Source of the DNA: Butyrivibrio fibrisolvens 16/4
GTDB lineage: Bacteria; Bacillota; Clostridia; Lachnospirales; Lachnospiraceae
Length of the DNA stretch: 56,342 bases
Direction of reading: 5' to 3'
Assembly (NCBI GenBank): GCA_000209815.1
Contig: FP929036.1
Location: forward strand, 1,586,513-1,642,854
This document shows, piece after piece, positions 35,302 to 44,156 of this stretch (positions are counted from its first letter, which is position 1; every line of letters begins with the position of its first letter). The translations under genes and the position numbers were made by a program. The notes beneath the pieces were generated by a model. That model was given only the letters and a program-made list of their open reading frames with translations, was not told where the DNA came from and ran no database searches.

Positions 35302-35544
35302 ATGCAAGCATTAAAGTATGTTCTTATTATATTATTAATCGTCATTTGTGTGGCACTTACAGTTATCATTCTTTTCCAGGAGGGCAAGCAGAACGGACTT
35401 GGTTCATTATCAGGCCAGCAGTTCGATTCATACTGGAGCCGTAATAAGGGTCGTTCACGCGAGGGCTTATTAGTTAAGCTTACAAGCGTATGTGTTATCC
35501 TTTTCTTCGTGCTTTCTGCTGTTCTTAATATTGGTAGCTTCTAA
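35302..35544 (+). CDS. secG: Preprotein translocase subunit SecG
   Basis: 80 residues with two transmembrane helices (about 4-22 and 58-78) joined by a polar loop, LFQEGKQNGLGSLSGQQFDS, that carries the SecG pattern of glycine and glutamine. It is the small accessory subunit of the SecYEG channel. The order secG-rnr-smpB-ssrA is conserved in Firmicutes. AGGAGG lies six bases before the ATG. A hairpin terminator or attenuator follows before rnr. Confidence 0.9.
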   Translation: MQALKYVLIILLIVICVALTVIILFQEGKQNGLGSLSGQQFDSYWSRNKGRSREGLLVKLTSVCVILFFVLSAVLNIGSF

Positions 35545-35561
35545 GGATTATGATTTTTAAT

Positions 35562-35584
35562 GCCACCCGTATGGGTGGCTTTTC
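35562..35584 (+). terminator. Hairpin between secG and rnr
   Basis: GCCACCC (35562-35568), loop GTAT and GGGTGGC (35573-35579) with TTTT after it form a compact GC-rich terminator. rnr has no obvious promoter in the 30 bases that remain, so read-through is likely and the hairpin would set a lower level of rnr. Confidence 0.75.
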
Positions 35585-35613
35585 GTATTTTATACAAGTT
35601 TTCTAGGAGGAAT

Positions 35614-37869
35614 ATGAAGGATTTAGATAAACAAAGACACTTTTTAATGGACGTATTTAAAAGTCCAGCTTATATACCTATGAAGAAGAAAGACCTTGAG
35701 ATTCTTTTAGATGTTGAAAAGGATAAAAGGGCTGAATTCGCAGCTGTTCTTCAGGATTTGGTAGATGATGGCCAGGTGGAAATTACAAAGCGTGGCAAAT
35801 ATCAGATTCCAGAGAATAGACCAAAGTTTATTAAGACTAAGGATCATAGAACAAAAAAGCCTACAAAAGCAGAGGCGGCAGCGAAGAAACAATCGCTTAA
35901 TCAGGTCGCAAAGCGAGCTAACAGACCTTCCAATGAAAATGTTGAACCTGATATTATAGGTAGATTTATTTCTCATAAGGATGGATTCGGCTTTATCGAG
36001 GTAGAAGGCCAGGAAGAGGATTATTTTGTATCAAGAGATAATACCGGGTTTGCGATGCAGGATGATACTGTTGCGGCTGTTCTTACTTTTGGTGCCCCTG
36101 GAAAACGTCAAGAGGCACGTGTTGTAAAAATAATTACACATGGATTTTCGGATGTTGTAGGTACTTATGAGGATAGTGGTACTTTTGGCTTTGTAGTTGC
36201 TGATAGCCAGAAGATGCTTAGAGATATTTTTATTCCATCTGGTAAGAGTATGGGTGCGGTATCTGGTCACAAGGTTGTATGTCACATAGATGATTATGGT
36301 GACGATGATCACAAGCCGGAGGGACACATCACAGAGATATTAGGTCATAAAAATGATCCTGGAGTAGATATTTTATCAATTGTAAAATCCTTTGGTATCA
36401 CTACAGAATTTCCTGAGAAGGTGATTAAGCAGGCATCCACTGTAGCAAAGCCAGTTTCTGAGGCTGATATGGCAGGCAGAAATGATTTGCGAGACCTTTG
36501 TGTTGTAACAATTGATGGAGAGGACACAAAGGATATAGATGATGGTGTGTCTCTTGTTATGGACGGGGATAACTATATTCTTGGTGTTCATATTGCGGAT
36601 GTTACAAACTATGTTCAGGAATCATCTGCTCTTGATGTTGAGGCTCTAAAGCGTGGCACATCAGTATATCTTGCAGATAGGGTTATTCCTATGCTTCCTC
36701 ATACTTTATCAAATGGTATGTGCTCATTAAATGAGGGCGAGGATAGGTTAGCATTATCTTGCATTATGACTTTTGATAAAAAAGGCAATTTAATAGATCA
36801 CGATATTTGTGAATCTGTTATTCATAGTAATCATCGAATGACTTATACTAGTGTTTATGCCATTATGACTGGTGATGAAGAAGAAAGAGAACGATACTCG
36901 GATGTTGCTGATATGATTGACAATATGTATTCTCTTTCTAAGATTCTTCGTAACAAACGTAAGAAGAGAGGGGCAATTGATTTTGATTTCCCTGAGACAC
37001 ATATTCTTATAGATGAAAATGGTAAGGTTGTAGGGCTTGCTCCTTATGAGAGAAACGATGCTCATAAGCTTATCGAAGACTTTATGTTAGCTGCTAATGA
37101 AACAGTAGCTGAACATTTTAATCTTATGGAGTCACCTTTTGTTTATCGTGTTCATGGGGCTCCCGATCCAGAAAAGATTCAGTCTCTTGGCAAGTTCCTG
37201 GGTGCTTGTGGTTATTCTCTTAAGGGTAATAAGGACAGTATACATCCTAAGGAAATTCAGAAGATGCTAGAATCCTTGAAGGGACATGAGGACGAGGCTG
37301 TTATTACAAAAATGACTCTTCGCAGTATGCAACAGGCTAAGTATGATACAGAATGTAAGGGACATTTTGGACTTGCAGCAAAGTACTATTGTCACTTTAC
37401 TTCACCTATCAGACGTTATCCGGATTTACAGATACATCGAATCATAAAGGATCATCTGCGCGGACGAATGAACGAAAGAAAATTGTCTCATTATGAATCG
37501 ATTCTTCCAGAGGTTGCTATTGAAACCAGTAAATTAGAGCGAAGAGCTGAGGACTGCGAGCGTGAGGTAGACAAACTTAATATGGTTCAGTTTATGAAGG
37601 AATATATTGGTGAACAGTTTGTAGGAAATATTTCTTCTATTACTGGATGGGGAATGTACGTCGAGCTTGAAAACACAGTAGAAGGACTCGTTCATATATC
37701 TACTCTTTATGATGATCACTATGATTTCATAGAGGATAATCTTACACTTGTAGGCGAGAGAACAGGCCGTACATTTAAGCTTGGTCAGCAGGTGAATGTC
37801 ATTGTAGATTCTGTGGATGAACAGGCTCGTACAATAGACTTTATACTAGAAGAATTTCAGAGGTTTTAG
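35614..37869 (+). CDS. rnr: Ribonuclease R
   Basis: 751 residues. N-terminal winged-helix region (1-65), Lys-rich linker, cold-shock domains (IGRFISHKDGFGFIEVEGQE near 115 and VGTYEDSGTFGFVVADSQKM near 185). The RNB catalytic domain has DGEDTKDIDDGVSL with the metal-binding Asp cluster near residue 305. FTSPIRRYPDLQIHR near 594 is followed by a C-terminal S1 domain (GNISSITGWGMYVELENTVE). It degrades structured RNA 3'-5', including messages freed by trans-translation. The start is ATG 35614 after AGGAGG; the upstream in-frame extension crosses the terminator. smpB begins two bases later. Confidence 0.95.
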   Translation: MKDLDKQRHFLMDVFKSPAYIPMKKKDLEILLDVEKDKRAEFAAVLQDLVDDGQVEITKRGKYQIPENRPKFIKTKDHRTKKPTKAEAAAKKQSLNQVAKRANRPSNENVEPDIIGRFISHKDGFGFIEVEGQEEDYFVSRDNTGFAMQDDTVAAVLTFGAPGKRQEARVVKIITHGFSDVVGTYEDSGTFGFVVADSQKMLRDIFIPSGKSMGAVSGHKVVCHIDDYGDDDHKPEGHITEILGHKNDPGVDILSIVKSFGITTEFPEKVIKQASTVAKPVSEADMAGRNDLRDLCVVTIDGEDTKDIDDGVSLVMDGDNYILGVHIADVTNYVQESSALDVEALKRGTSVYLADRVIPMLPHTLSNGMCSLNEGEDRLALSCIMTFDKKGNLIDHDICESVIHSNHRMTYTSVYAIMTGDEEERERYSDVADMIDNMYSLSKILRNKRKKRGAIDFDFPETHILIDENGKVVGLAPYERNDAHKLIEDFMLAANETVAEHFNLMESPFVYRVHGAPDPEKIQSLGKFLGACGYSLKGNKDSIHPKEIQKMLESLKGHEDEAVITKMTLRSMQQAKYDTECKGHFGLAAKYYCHFTSPIRRYPDLQIHRIIKDHLRGRMNERKLSHYESILPEVAIETSKLERRAEDCEREVDKLNMVQFMKEYIGEQFVGNISSITGWGMYVELENTVEGLVHISTLYDDHYDFIEDNLTLVGERTGRTFKLGQQVNVIVDSVDEQARTIDFILEEFQRF

Positions 37870-37871
37870 AC

Positions 37872-38339
37872 ATGAATAAAGAAGGCAGAAAACTTATTGC
37901 AAATAATAAAAAAGCCTACCATGAATATTTCATGGAGGAGGAGTACGAGGCTGGCATCGAGCTTCATGGTACTGAGGTTAAATCAATGAGACTTGGCCAA
38001 TGCTCAATAAAAGAGGCCTTTGTCAGAATTGATAATGGTGAGATGTTCATCTATCAGATGCATGTTAATCCTTATGAAAAGGGTAATATTTTTAATAGAG
38101 ATCCGCTTCGTCCTAGAAAGCTTCTATTGCACAAATCTGAAATCAATAGACTTCTTAGTAAAATTAAAGAGAGTGGATATACAATCGTACCCCTTGAGGT
38201 TTATTTGAATAATGGTCTTGTAAAAGTAAAGATAGCTTTGGCTAAAGGTAAAAAGCTTTATGACAAGAGAGCCGATATCCAAAAGAAGGATATGAAACGT
38301 GAAGCAGAGAGAGACTTTAAGATAAGGAATTTAGGATAA
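37872..38339 (+). CDS. smpB: SsrA-binding protein
   Basis: 155 residues. NKKAYHEYFMEEEYEAGIEL is the classic opening, followed by GTEVKSMRLGQCSIKEAF. The basic C-terminal tail KLYDKRADIQKKDMKREAER enters the mRNA channel. It delivers tmRNA to stalled ribosomes. The tmRNA gene itself lies 568 bases downstream with only maf between. Two bases separate it from rnr, and it overlaps maf by one base (TAATG). Confidence 0.97.
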   Translation: MNKEGRKLIANNKKAYHEYFMEEEYEAGIELHGTEVKSMRLGQCSIKEAFVRIDNGEMFIYQMHVNPYEKGNIFNRDPLRPRKLLLHKSEINRLLSKIKESGYTIVPLEVYLNNGLVKVKIALAKGKKLYDKRADIQKKDMKREAERDFKIRNLG

Positions 38340-38890
38340 TGAAAATAGTACTTGCATCAGGATCACCACGTAGAAAAGAATTGTTATCTCAGGCTGGAAT
38401 TGATTTTATAGTAGACCCAGCGGATATTGAGGAAAATACAAAAGAGATTCTTCCAAACAAGGTTGTGGAAGATCTTAGCAGACAAAAGGCCTTGGCAGTT
38501 TACAAAAAGCATGAAGGTGAAATAGTACTTGCTGCTGATACAGTAGTAGCTTTTGATGATAAAATCCTTGGAAAACCAAAGGATGAAGATGATGCCCTTA
38601 AGATGCTTTTAGAGCTTTCAGGGAGAGAGCATCAGGTTTATACAGGAGTTACTATTGTTAGAGAAGATGGCAGTATTACAACTTTTTCTGAATGTACCAC
38701 TGTTTTTATGTATCAAAATACAGAGGCTGCCATTAGAGATTATATTGCATCAAAAGAGCCTATGGATAAGGCGGGTGCATATGGGATACAGGGCCTTGGA
38801 GCTGTGCTTGTAAAGGGTATCAAAGGAGATTACAACAATGTTGTAGGATTGCCTCTTGCGAAAGTATATCGTGTACTATATAATTTGTAG
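38339..38890 (+). CDS. maf: Maf family nucleotide pyrophosphatase
   Basis: 183 residues. IVLASGSPRRKELLSQAGI at the N-terminus is the Maf signature. LAADTVVAFDDKILGKPKDE holds the catalytic Asp, and DKAGAYGIQGLGAVLVKGIKGDYNNVVGLP (described here by its parts: KAGAYGIQG and GDYNNVVGLP) completes the fold. Such enzymes hydrolyse non-canonical dTTP/UTP-like nucleotides and so clean the nucleotide pool. Its ATG overlaps the smpB stop. Seventeen bases separate it from the tmRNA 5' end. Confidence 0.92.
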   Translation: MKIVLASGSPRRKELLSQAGIDFIVDPADIEENTKEILPNKVVEDLSRQKALAVYKKHEGEIVLAADTVVAFDDKILGKPKDEDDALKMLLELSGREHQVYTGVTIVREDGSITTFSECTTVFMYQNTEAAIRDYIASKEPMDKAGAYGIQGLGAVLVKGIKGDYNNVVGLPLAKVYRVLYNL

Positions 38891-38906
38891 TGCACGTTAG
38901 AAATAA

Positions 38907-39245
38907 GGGCTAGTCATGGTTTCGACAGGGGTCATGCAGCGGAAGAAGCGAGTCCCACGGCGATGGGTTAAATGGCCAAACTTAAAATTAAACGCTAACG
39001 ATAATTTAGCATACGCTGCCTAGTTGCGGCAGTCTGACCTAGAGCACCTACACTTTAGGATCCAGACTTCGACTCTGTAGGAAACGACGTTATCAAAGCT
39101 TTGCGATGACGGGCGTATTATGAAGCTACTAAAGCATAAAACCTGTTTGTGGGTGTTATGTGGAGGGAATGTAAAAATACAAACTACACTCGTAGAAGGG
39201 CCGGGAATTGGCTTTTGGACACGGGTTCGACTCCCGTCTAGTCCA
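38907..39245 (+). ncRNA. ssrA: Transfer-messenger RNA
   Basis: The tRNA-like ends pair as the acceptor stem: GGGCTAG (38907-38913) with CTAGTCC (39238-39244, one G-U). TGGTTTCGACAGG near the 5' end and ACACGGGTTCGACTCCCGT at the 3' end (T-arm with TTCGA loop) are diagnostic. CCA is not encoded: after the discriminator A39245 comes CTA. About 339 bases is normal for one-piece tmRNA. The tag frame starts at GCT 38994. It rescues stalled ribosomes with SmpB, encoded just upstream. Confidence 0.95.
38994..39023 (+). CDS. tmRNA-encoded proteolysis tag ANDNLAYAA
   Basis: Within tmRNA, GCT AAC GAT AAT TTA GCA TAC GCT GCC TAG gives Ala-Asn-Asp-Asn-Leu-Ala-Tyr-Ala-Ala then stop. It resembles the E. 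coli ANDENYALAA tag and ends in the Ala-Ala degron read by ClpXP-type proteases. The resume codon GCT is placed by this likeness; the frame continues upstream (AAA TTA AAC), so a start one or two codons earlier cannot be excluded. Confidence 0.75.
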   Translation, partial: ANDNLAYAA

Positions 39246-39253
39246 CTAATTTG

Positions 39254-39290
39254 ATCCAATTGGAGCGAAAAGCTTCAGTTGGATTTTTTT
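39254..39290 (+). terminator. Terminator after tmRNA
   Basis: ATCCAATTGGAGC (39254-39266), loop GAAA and a right arm GCTTCAGTTGGAT (39271-39283) pair over 13 positions with two wobbles, followed by seven T. Nothing else is evident in 39291-39389 apart from the leader of the next gene. Confidence 0.85.
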
Positions 39291-39389
39291 ATTTGGACAA
39301 TAGTTACGAAATGTTTGTTCTGAATTGTATAGAGGATGTATGTTTGTTAAACTTTTTGTATCGGTATTGGGGAGATGGAGTATATTGTT

Positions 39390-40520
39390 ATGAGTAGTAA
39401 TTATCGTAATAGAAATATGTCTATGGAGGAGCGCAAGGCTTATCGTAGACGCAAAAAATTAATTCGTAGAATTCAGGTATATTCTGAAATGGCCTTAATA
39501 GTTATCGTGATTATACTTACGGCCACTCTTATTGTTTCCCATATAAAAGGTAAAGATGATACGATGAAGGTTGCTGCAGAGGAAAAGGTAGCTACCGAAG
39601 AAAAAAATATAGAAAAGAAATCAAATGGGCTGAAGGTTTCATCAAAGGCAGCTGAAGAAGAACCTGTAGAAGAGGAAATAAAAGGGGAGGAAACTCCTAA
39701 AGGTGCTATTTATTCTGCTAAGGAAACTGCTGATACTGTATCAATTGGCGGAGATGTTGTAAGCGAATACGGTATTCTTATAAATAACAAAACAAAAGAT
39801 ATTATCGCTTCAAGAAATGCTACTGAGCGAATAGTTCCAGCTTCTATGACCAAGGTTCTTACAGTTCTTACTGCTGCAAATCATATTACAGCAGAACAGC
39901 TTGATGATAAGGTTATATTAAGCCATGAAGCAGTAGATTATTCGTATGCTGGTGGTGGTTCTACATCAGGCTTTGTTGAAGATGAAGAGGTGACAGTAAA
40001 GGATTTATTTTACGGAACAATCCTTCCTTCAGGTGGTGATGCGGCAGCTCAGCTTGCTATTTATGTGGCAGGGGATATCGACAGTTTTGTAAAGATGATG
40101 AACGAACAGGCTAAAGAACTTGGAATCAGTGAGACCTCACATTTTACTAATCCTGTTGGTTTCCATAATAAAGAACACTACAGCACCCCTTATGATATTG
40201 CTATCATAATGATGGCTGCACTTGATAATGATATTTGCAAGGAAGTTATTTCTACTAAGGTTTATAATTCCACAGCTACAAATGTAAATCCTGAGGGAAT
40301 AACAATTTCAAACTGGTTCCTTAGAAGAATAGAAGATAAGGAATTTGGTGGGGAAATTGAAGGTGCCAAAACTGGATATGTGGATGAATCCGGAAGCTGC
40401 GCAGTTAGTGCTATGATTTCCAATTCTGGCACAGAGTACATCTGCTGCACAGCTAAATCCTCATCATCCTGGAGATGCATCAATGATCATGTAGATATTT
40501 ACAAAACCTATGCTAAATAA
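39390..40520 (+). CDS. D-alanyl-D-alanine carboxypeptidase (peptidase S11)
   Basis: 376 residues. A cytoplasmic Arg/Lys-rich start and one transmembrane helix (MALIVIVIILTATLIVSHI) lead to a charged linker, then the penicillin-binding carboxypeptidase domain. SxxK is in PASMTKVLTVL, the SxN-type motif is PSGGDAA, and the third motif is KTGYVDESG. It trims the terminal D-Ala of peptidoglycan stem peptides on the outer face. ATG 39390 is chosen because GGAG lies nine bases upstream; an in-frame ATG at 39375 touches its GGGGAG and lacks spacing. Its stop codon overlaps the stop of the convergent phosphatase gene. Confidence 0.9.
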   Translation: MSSNYRNRNMSMEERKAYRRRKKLIRRIQVYSEMALIVIVIILTATLIVSHIKGKDDTMKVAAEEKVATEEKNIEKKSNGLKVSSKAAEEEPVEEEIKGEETPKGAIYSAKETADTVSIGGDVVSEYGILINNKTKDIIASRNATERIVPASMTKVLTVLTAANHITAEQLDDKVILSHEAVDYSYAGGGSTSGFVEDEEVTVKDLFYGTILPSGGDAAAQLAIYVAGDIDSFVKMMNEQAKELGISETSHFTNPVGFHNKEHYSTPYDIAIIMMAALDNDICKEVISTKVYNSTATNVNPEGITISNWFLRRIEDKEFGGEIEGAKTGYVDESGSCAVSAMISNSGTEYICCTAKSSSSWRCINDHVDIYKTYAK

Positions 40521-41160
40521 CATCAAGGATTTTACTAAATGAATCTACATATGCTACGGGATTAAAATGTTTCAAAACATCCATATCCCTGAAACCGTAG
40601 GTGCAAAGCACATAATCTAATCCAGCATTTTCAGCTGTGGTGGCATCTACTTCGGAATCACCTACGTATAATACCTTGGATTTATCTGTAATTTCGAGAC
40701 GATTAAGTGCTATTTCTATAGGCTCTGGATCGGGCTTTCTTTTGTGTTTACCATCATCACCTACAACAATAGTGATGTTTGGTGCAAAAAAATCATCTAT
40801 AAGAGAATCACTGGCTGTCTGACCTTTGTTGGTTACGATAGCCATTTTTATATCCATTTCGGCAAGCTTTTCTGTGGTTTCTATAACACCATCATAAGGT
40901 TTTGTTTTTATAAGATTATGACAGTTGTAATATGCTATAAACTCTGCAAGAAATTCCTCGAAATGCTCATAATTAGCACCATCTGGAAGGGCATGCTCTA
41001 CAAGCTTTCTGAGACCATTTCCTACAAATCTGCGGACATCATCTATGGAATGAGTTTCAAATCCATATTTTGCAAGCATATTGTTTATGGAATCAGTTAA
41101 ATCTTCAAGGGTATATAAAAGTGTTCCATCCAAGTCGAATAAGATAGCCTCGTATTTCAT
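40513..41160 (-). CDS. HAD hydrolase, phosphoglycolate phosphatase-like
   Basis: 215 residues, HAD subclass with an alpha-helical cap. ILFDLDGTLLYTLEDLTDSI holds the nucleophile Asp and the general-acid Asp, MAIVTNKGQ is motif II, and YVGDSEVDATTAENAG gives motif IV. This is the Gph/PGPase pattern; the true substrate may be phosphoglycolate or another small phosphate ester. The start ATG follows GGAGAT on the coding strand. The gene converges on the carboxypeptidase, with their stops sharing 40513-40520. Confidence 0.85.
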   Translation of the reverse strand: MKYEAILFDLDGTLLYTLEDLTDSINNMLAKYGFETHSIDDVRRFVGNGLRKLVEHALPDGANYEHFEEFLAEFIAYYNCHNLIKTKPYDGVIETTEKLAEMDIKMAIVTNKGQTASDSLIDDFFAPNITIVVGDDGKHKRKPDPEPIEIALNRLEITDKSKVLYVGDSEVDATTAENAGLDYVLCTYGFRDMDVLKHFNPVAYVDSFSKILDVI

Positions 41161-41264
41161 ATAAAAATCTCCTGATAATCATTTGTTATTCAAGTTTAAG
41201 TTATAGGTTAAATTAAGACTTTTGTAAAGACTAAATATTTATTGCTACATAACAGTATTATTCG

Positions 41265-41293
41265 TTGAATTTCTCAGCTGGCTTTGTTATTAT
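41265..41293 (+). promoter_or_regulatory. Probable promoter of the GNAT-muramidase pair
   Basis: TTGAAT (41265-41270), 17 bases and TATTAT (41288-41293) lie 32 bases before the GNAT ATG. The remaining intergenic bases from 41161 carry the divergent promoter of the HAD gene, without further structure I can support. Confidence 0.4.
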
Positions 41294-41324
41294 TCTATTT
41301 ATATTAGTTTACAGGAGAAATGCT

Positions 41325-41852
41325 ATGAATATTACTATCAGAGATGCGCAGGTTAGCGATGCTGCAGCTATTTGTGAGATTTACGGATATTATGCAGCGC
41401 ATACTTTTGTTACCTTTACTGAGGATAATCCTTCAGTGGAGGCATACGAGAGAAGTATCCTTGAAACTAAGAAAGCTTATCCATACATAGTTGCCTGTGA
41501 TGAAACAGGTAAGGTGGTGGGAATGGCTTACGCAGGCAGAGTTAGACAACACGATGCTTACAGATTCTCGGTTGAATCTACCATTTACACTGCAGTTGAT
41601 GCTCCTAAGCAGCAGGGAATAGGTACCCTTTTATATGACGAGCTAGAAAAACGTCTTTCTGATATGGGATATAAATTTATGTATGGTGTTATTACAGATG
41701 ATAACGAGCCTAGTATTCAGTTCCACAAGGCTAGAGGCTTTGAGGAAGTAGGGCATTTTGAGAATATTGGATACAAATTTGGACAATGGAAAGGAATAGT
41801 GTGGTATCGCAAACAAATCGGTTCTTTAGATGATATGACACTTAATATATAA
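41325..41852 (+). CDS. GNAT family N-acetyltransferase (phosphinothricin-acetyltransferase-like)
   Basis: 175 residues. Motif A of the fold, AVDAPKQQGIGTLLYDELEK, carries the acetyl-CoA pyrophosphate loop (Q-x-x-G-I-G). SVESTIYTAVD and GVITDDNEPSIQFHKARGFE are typical of the Pat/YncA group, which acetylates methionine sulfone, phosphinothricin and related amino acids. The start is ATG 41325 after AGGAG; a longer in-frame reading from 41265 overlaps the promoter and has no ribosome site. The muramidase gene begins two bases after its stop. Confidence 0.82.
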   Translation: MNITIRDAQVSDAAAICEIYGYYAAHTFVTFTEDNPSVEAYERSILETKKAYPYIVACDETGKVVGMAYAGRVRQHDAYRFSVESTIYTAVDAPKQQGIGTLLYDELEKRLSDMGYKFMYGVITDDNEPSIQFHKARGFEEVGHFENIGYKFGQWKGIVWYRKQIGSLDDMTLNI

Positions 41853-41853
41853 A

Positions 41854-42851
41854 ATGAAAAAAGCGTTTAGATATTTCTTTATTTCTATACTATCAATTAT
41901 AGTTACCCTTCTTGTAGTTGGGGTTATTTATATAGTTATTGATACTAAAAATCGTGTAAGTATAGAGGAAGGCCAGACCTATTCTTCAGAAGAGGTAGAG
42001 GCTCTTGTAGATGAAGCAAAAGAAGAGGGGCGTATCTCTGTTTTGGATTCTATAAAAGAATCCTTAGAGAACGGCAGCACTATCATTTCTGTGCTAAAGT
42101 CCTTCTATCCAGAATATATTGTTGTAGCAGCTAATCAGAAATATAATTTCGTCCCAATCAATGAGGATTTAGCAAAGAATCAGTTCAATATTGATAATCT
42201 TGTTGAGGATGAAAAAACAGGCAGATTCAGCTATGTGGAAGATGGAAATGTTACATCTAAATTTGGTATAGATGTTTCTTCACATCAAGGGGATATTGAT
42301 TGGCAGGCCGTTGCAGATGATGGTGTTCAGTTCGCCTTTATTCGTGCAGTATATAGAGGCTATGGCACAGGAAAGCTTGTTGTAGATGAGAAGTGTATTC
42401 AGAACATAGAAGGTGCTCAGGCGGCTGGTATTGATGTCGGTGTATATGTTTTTCTCAGGCTGTTTCTGAGGAAGAAGTTATGGAAGAGGCATCTACAGTT
42501 TTCAATCTTATTGATGGATATGAACTACAGCTTCCTATAGTTTTTGATGTAGAGAAGGTTAGTGATAACGAGGCTCGTACAAATGCTCTTTCAGTAGAGG
42601 ATAGAACAAATCTTACAATTAAATTTCTAGATGCCGTTGAGGCAGCTGGTTATGAAGGTATGATTTATCACAATACTGAAATGGGTGCTATGCTTATAGA
42701 CTTGACCCAGCTTACTGATTATCCAAAGTGGTTTGCTGGATATAACAAAGAATTCTATTGGCCATATGAATATCAGCTTTGGCAATATTCTGAAAGTGGA
42801 ACTGTAAATGGAATAAAAGGAAATGTTGATTTAGACATTTGGTTACAATAA
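41854..42851 (+). CDS. GH25 muramidase (lysozyme), membrane anchored (one frame break)
   Basis: About 332 residues after adding one T to the T run 42449-42453, which gives VGVYVFSQAVSEEEVMEEA. One N-terminal transmembrane helix (about 7-30) and a stalk (30-140) lead to a GH25 domain opening with FGIDVSSHQGDIDW, where the Asp near the N-terminal strand is catalytic. QLPIVFDVEKV supplies the second acidic region, and WFAGYNKEFYWPYEYQLWQY closes the barrel. It cleaves MurNAc-GlcNAc bonds in the cell wall. Without the correction the enzyme would lose half its barrel. It is translated closely behind the GNAT gene. Confidence 0.85.
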
Positions 42852-42856
42852 TAAAG

Positions 42857-42893
42857 ATCCCTCTAGTGATTACTAGAGGGATTCTTTTATTTT
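42857..42893 (+). terminator. Bidirectional terminator between muramidase and aminotransferase
   Basis: ATCCCTCTAGT (42857-42867), loop GATT and ACTAGAGGGAT (42872-42882) form a perfect 11-base stem followed by TCTTTTATTTT, with AATAAAG on the other side. It serves both convergent genes. Confidence 0.88.
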
Positions 42894-43971
42894 AAGAGTA
42901 ATTCTGCTAAACGGGTATTATCTTCTGGATTCATAAAACAGAATCGAATATATTTTTCATCAAGATAAGGGAAGGTAGAACAGTCGCGTATCATTAGACC
43001 TTGCTTAATACAACGGTCAAATAGCTCCTGGCTGGTTAATTTATCATCAAGTATTTTTAAAAGCATAAAATTGCCATGTGGCCAGAAAGCTTTAAAACGA
43101 GTGCTGTTAGAAAAATATCATATAAACGTTTTCTTTCTGAAGTAATTAAGCCTCGGGTTTTTTCTATATATTCTGTATCAGAAAACATAAGCTTTCCGGC
43201 AACAACGGCGATAGAATTTATAGTCCAAGGGTCCTTACGCTGATTGATTGTCTGCATTAAATCTGTATTAGAACAGATTGCATATCCAAGTCTAAGACCT
43301 GGAGCAGCAAAAAACTTTGAGGTTCCTCGCAATATTGCTATATTTGTATATGTGCGGGTAAGGATAACTGAAGAAATTTCATTTATATTTTCTGCGAATT
43401 CAACATATGTTTCATCCACCATTACAAAAATATCGCATTCCTTGCAGGCATCAAGAATCTTTCTCATGTCGTGATTATTGATGGCTGTACCTGTAGGATT
43501 GTTAGGATTGCAAATCACAAGCATATCAATATCTTCTGAAAGCTTACTGATAAAGTGATCTACATCCAGGACGAAATCATTTTCTTCTCGGAGAGGATAG
43601 TATATACTTTTTCCTCCCTGTAAAGCAATTTCTCTTTCATATTCTGAATATGTAGGGCCTAGAATTAAGGCCTTGGATGGTTTCTCAATCTGAATAAAAA
43701 GAGAAATAAGCTCTGTAGAACCGTTGCCAACAATTATATTTTCAGTCTCTGTATTACAGTAGCTGGCAATACATTTTCTGAGCTCTACATAATCTCTATC
43801 AGGATAAGTGGTGATGCAGTCAATGTTTTCTGCAATTCCGTTTTTAATTTTGGAGAAATACCAAGAGGATTAACATTGGCAGAAAAACTTATAATGTCTT
43901 CCTTTTTATTCCATATATCTGTTCTATTTTTCTAAATCACTTCCGTGAAAATGATCTTTATGTTTAATCAT
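42887..43971 (-). CDS. PLP-dependent class I aminotransferase, HisC/CobD-like (four frame breaks)
   Basis: About 362 residues when one base is added at each of four five-base runs: plus-strand T runs 43927-43931, 43903-43907 and 43841-43845, and A run 43111-43115. With four additions the length is an exact multiple of three. It reads HFHGSDLEKIEQIYGI, IISFSANVNPLGISP, then ICNPNNPTGTAI, MVDETYVEF and RGTSKFFAAPGLRLGYAI with the PLP lysine. The HGSD...N-PLG start is shared by threonine-phosphate decarboxylases and some histidinol-phosphate aminotransferases. No cobalamin or histidine genes are nearby, so the substrate stays open. The density of breaks is the highest in the window. Confidence 0.75.
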
Positions 43972-44072
43972 CGTAAGCCTCCTTAAAGCCCATAATTATC
44001 TTGCTTTATATAATAACATTCGTATTTGGTTTTAGCTATATATTTGGTAACTATTTTTGTTGCTGTATAAGT

Positions 44073-44100
44073 TTGAAAACACTATATGTTGTGCTATACT
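44073..44100 (+). promoter_or_regulatory. Promoter of the DUF5717-Hsp70-like cassette
   Basis: TTGAAA (44073-44078), 16 bases and TATACT (44095-44100) precede the cassette by about 55 bases. The rest of the 185-base gap (from 43972) is AT-rich with no other structure I can support. Confidence 0.55.
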
Positions 44101-44156
44101 AATAAATAATATGCTTAGGTTAGTATTGTGTGGCCTAAGGTTTAGAGGAGAATGTT

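Noticed and set aside
35560-35613. Longer N-terminus for RNase R
   Set aside because: The extra codons are encoded by the secG terminator hairpin; ATG 35614 follows a clear AGGAGG.
42887-43971. Aminotransferase as a true pseudogene
   Set aside because: Four breaks is suggestive, but each is a single missing base in a five-base run and all catalytic motifs are intact; decay would also show substitutions and stops outside runs.
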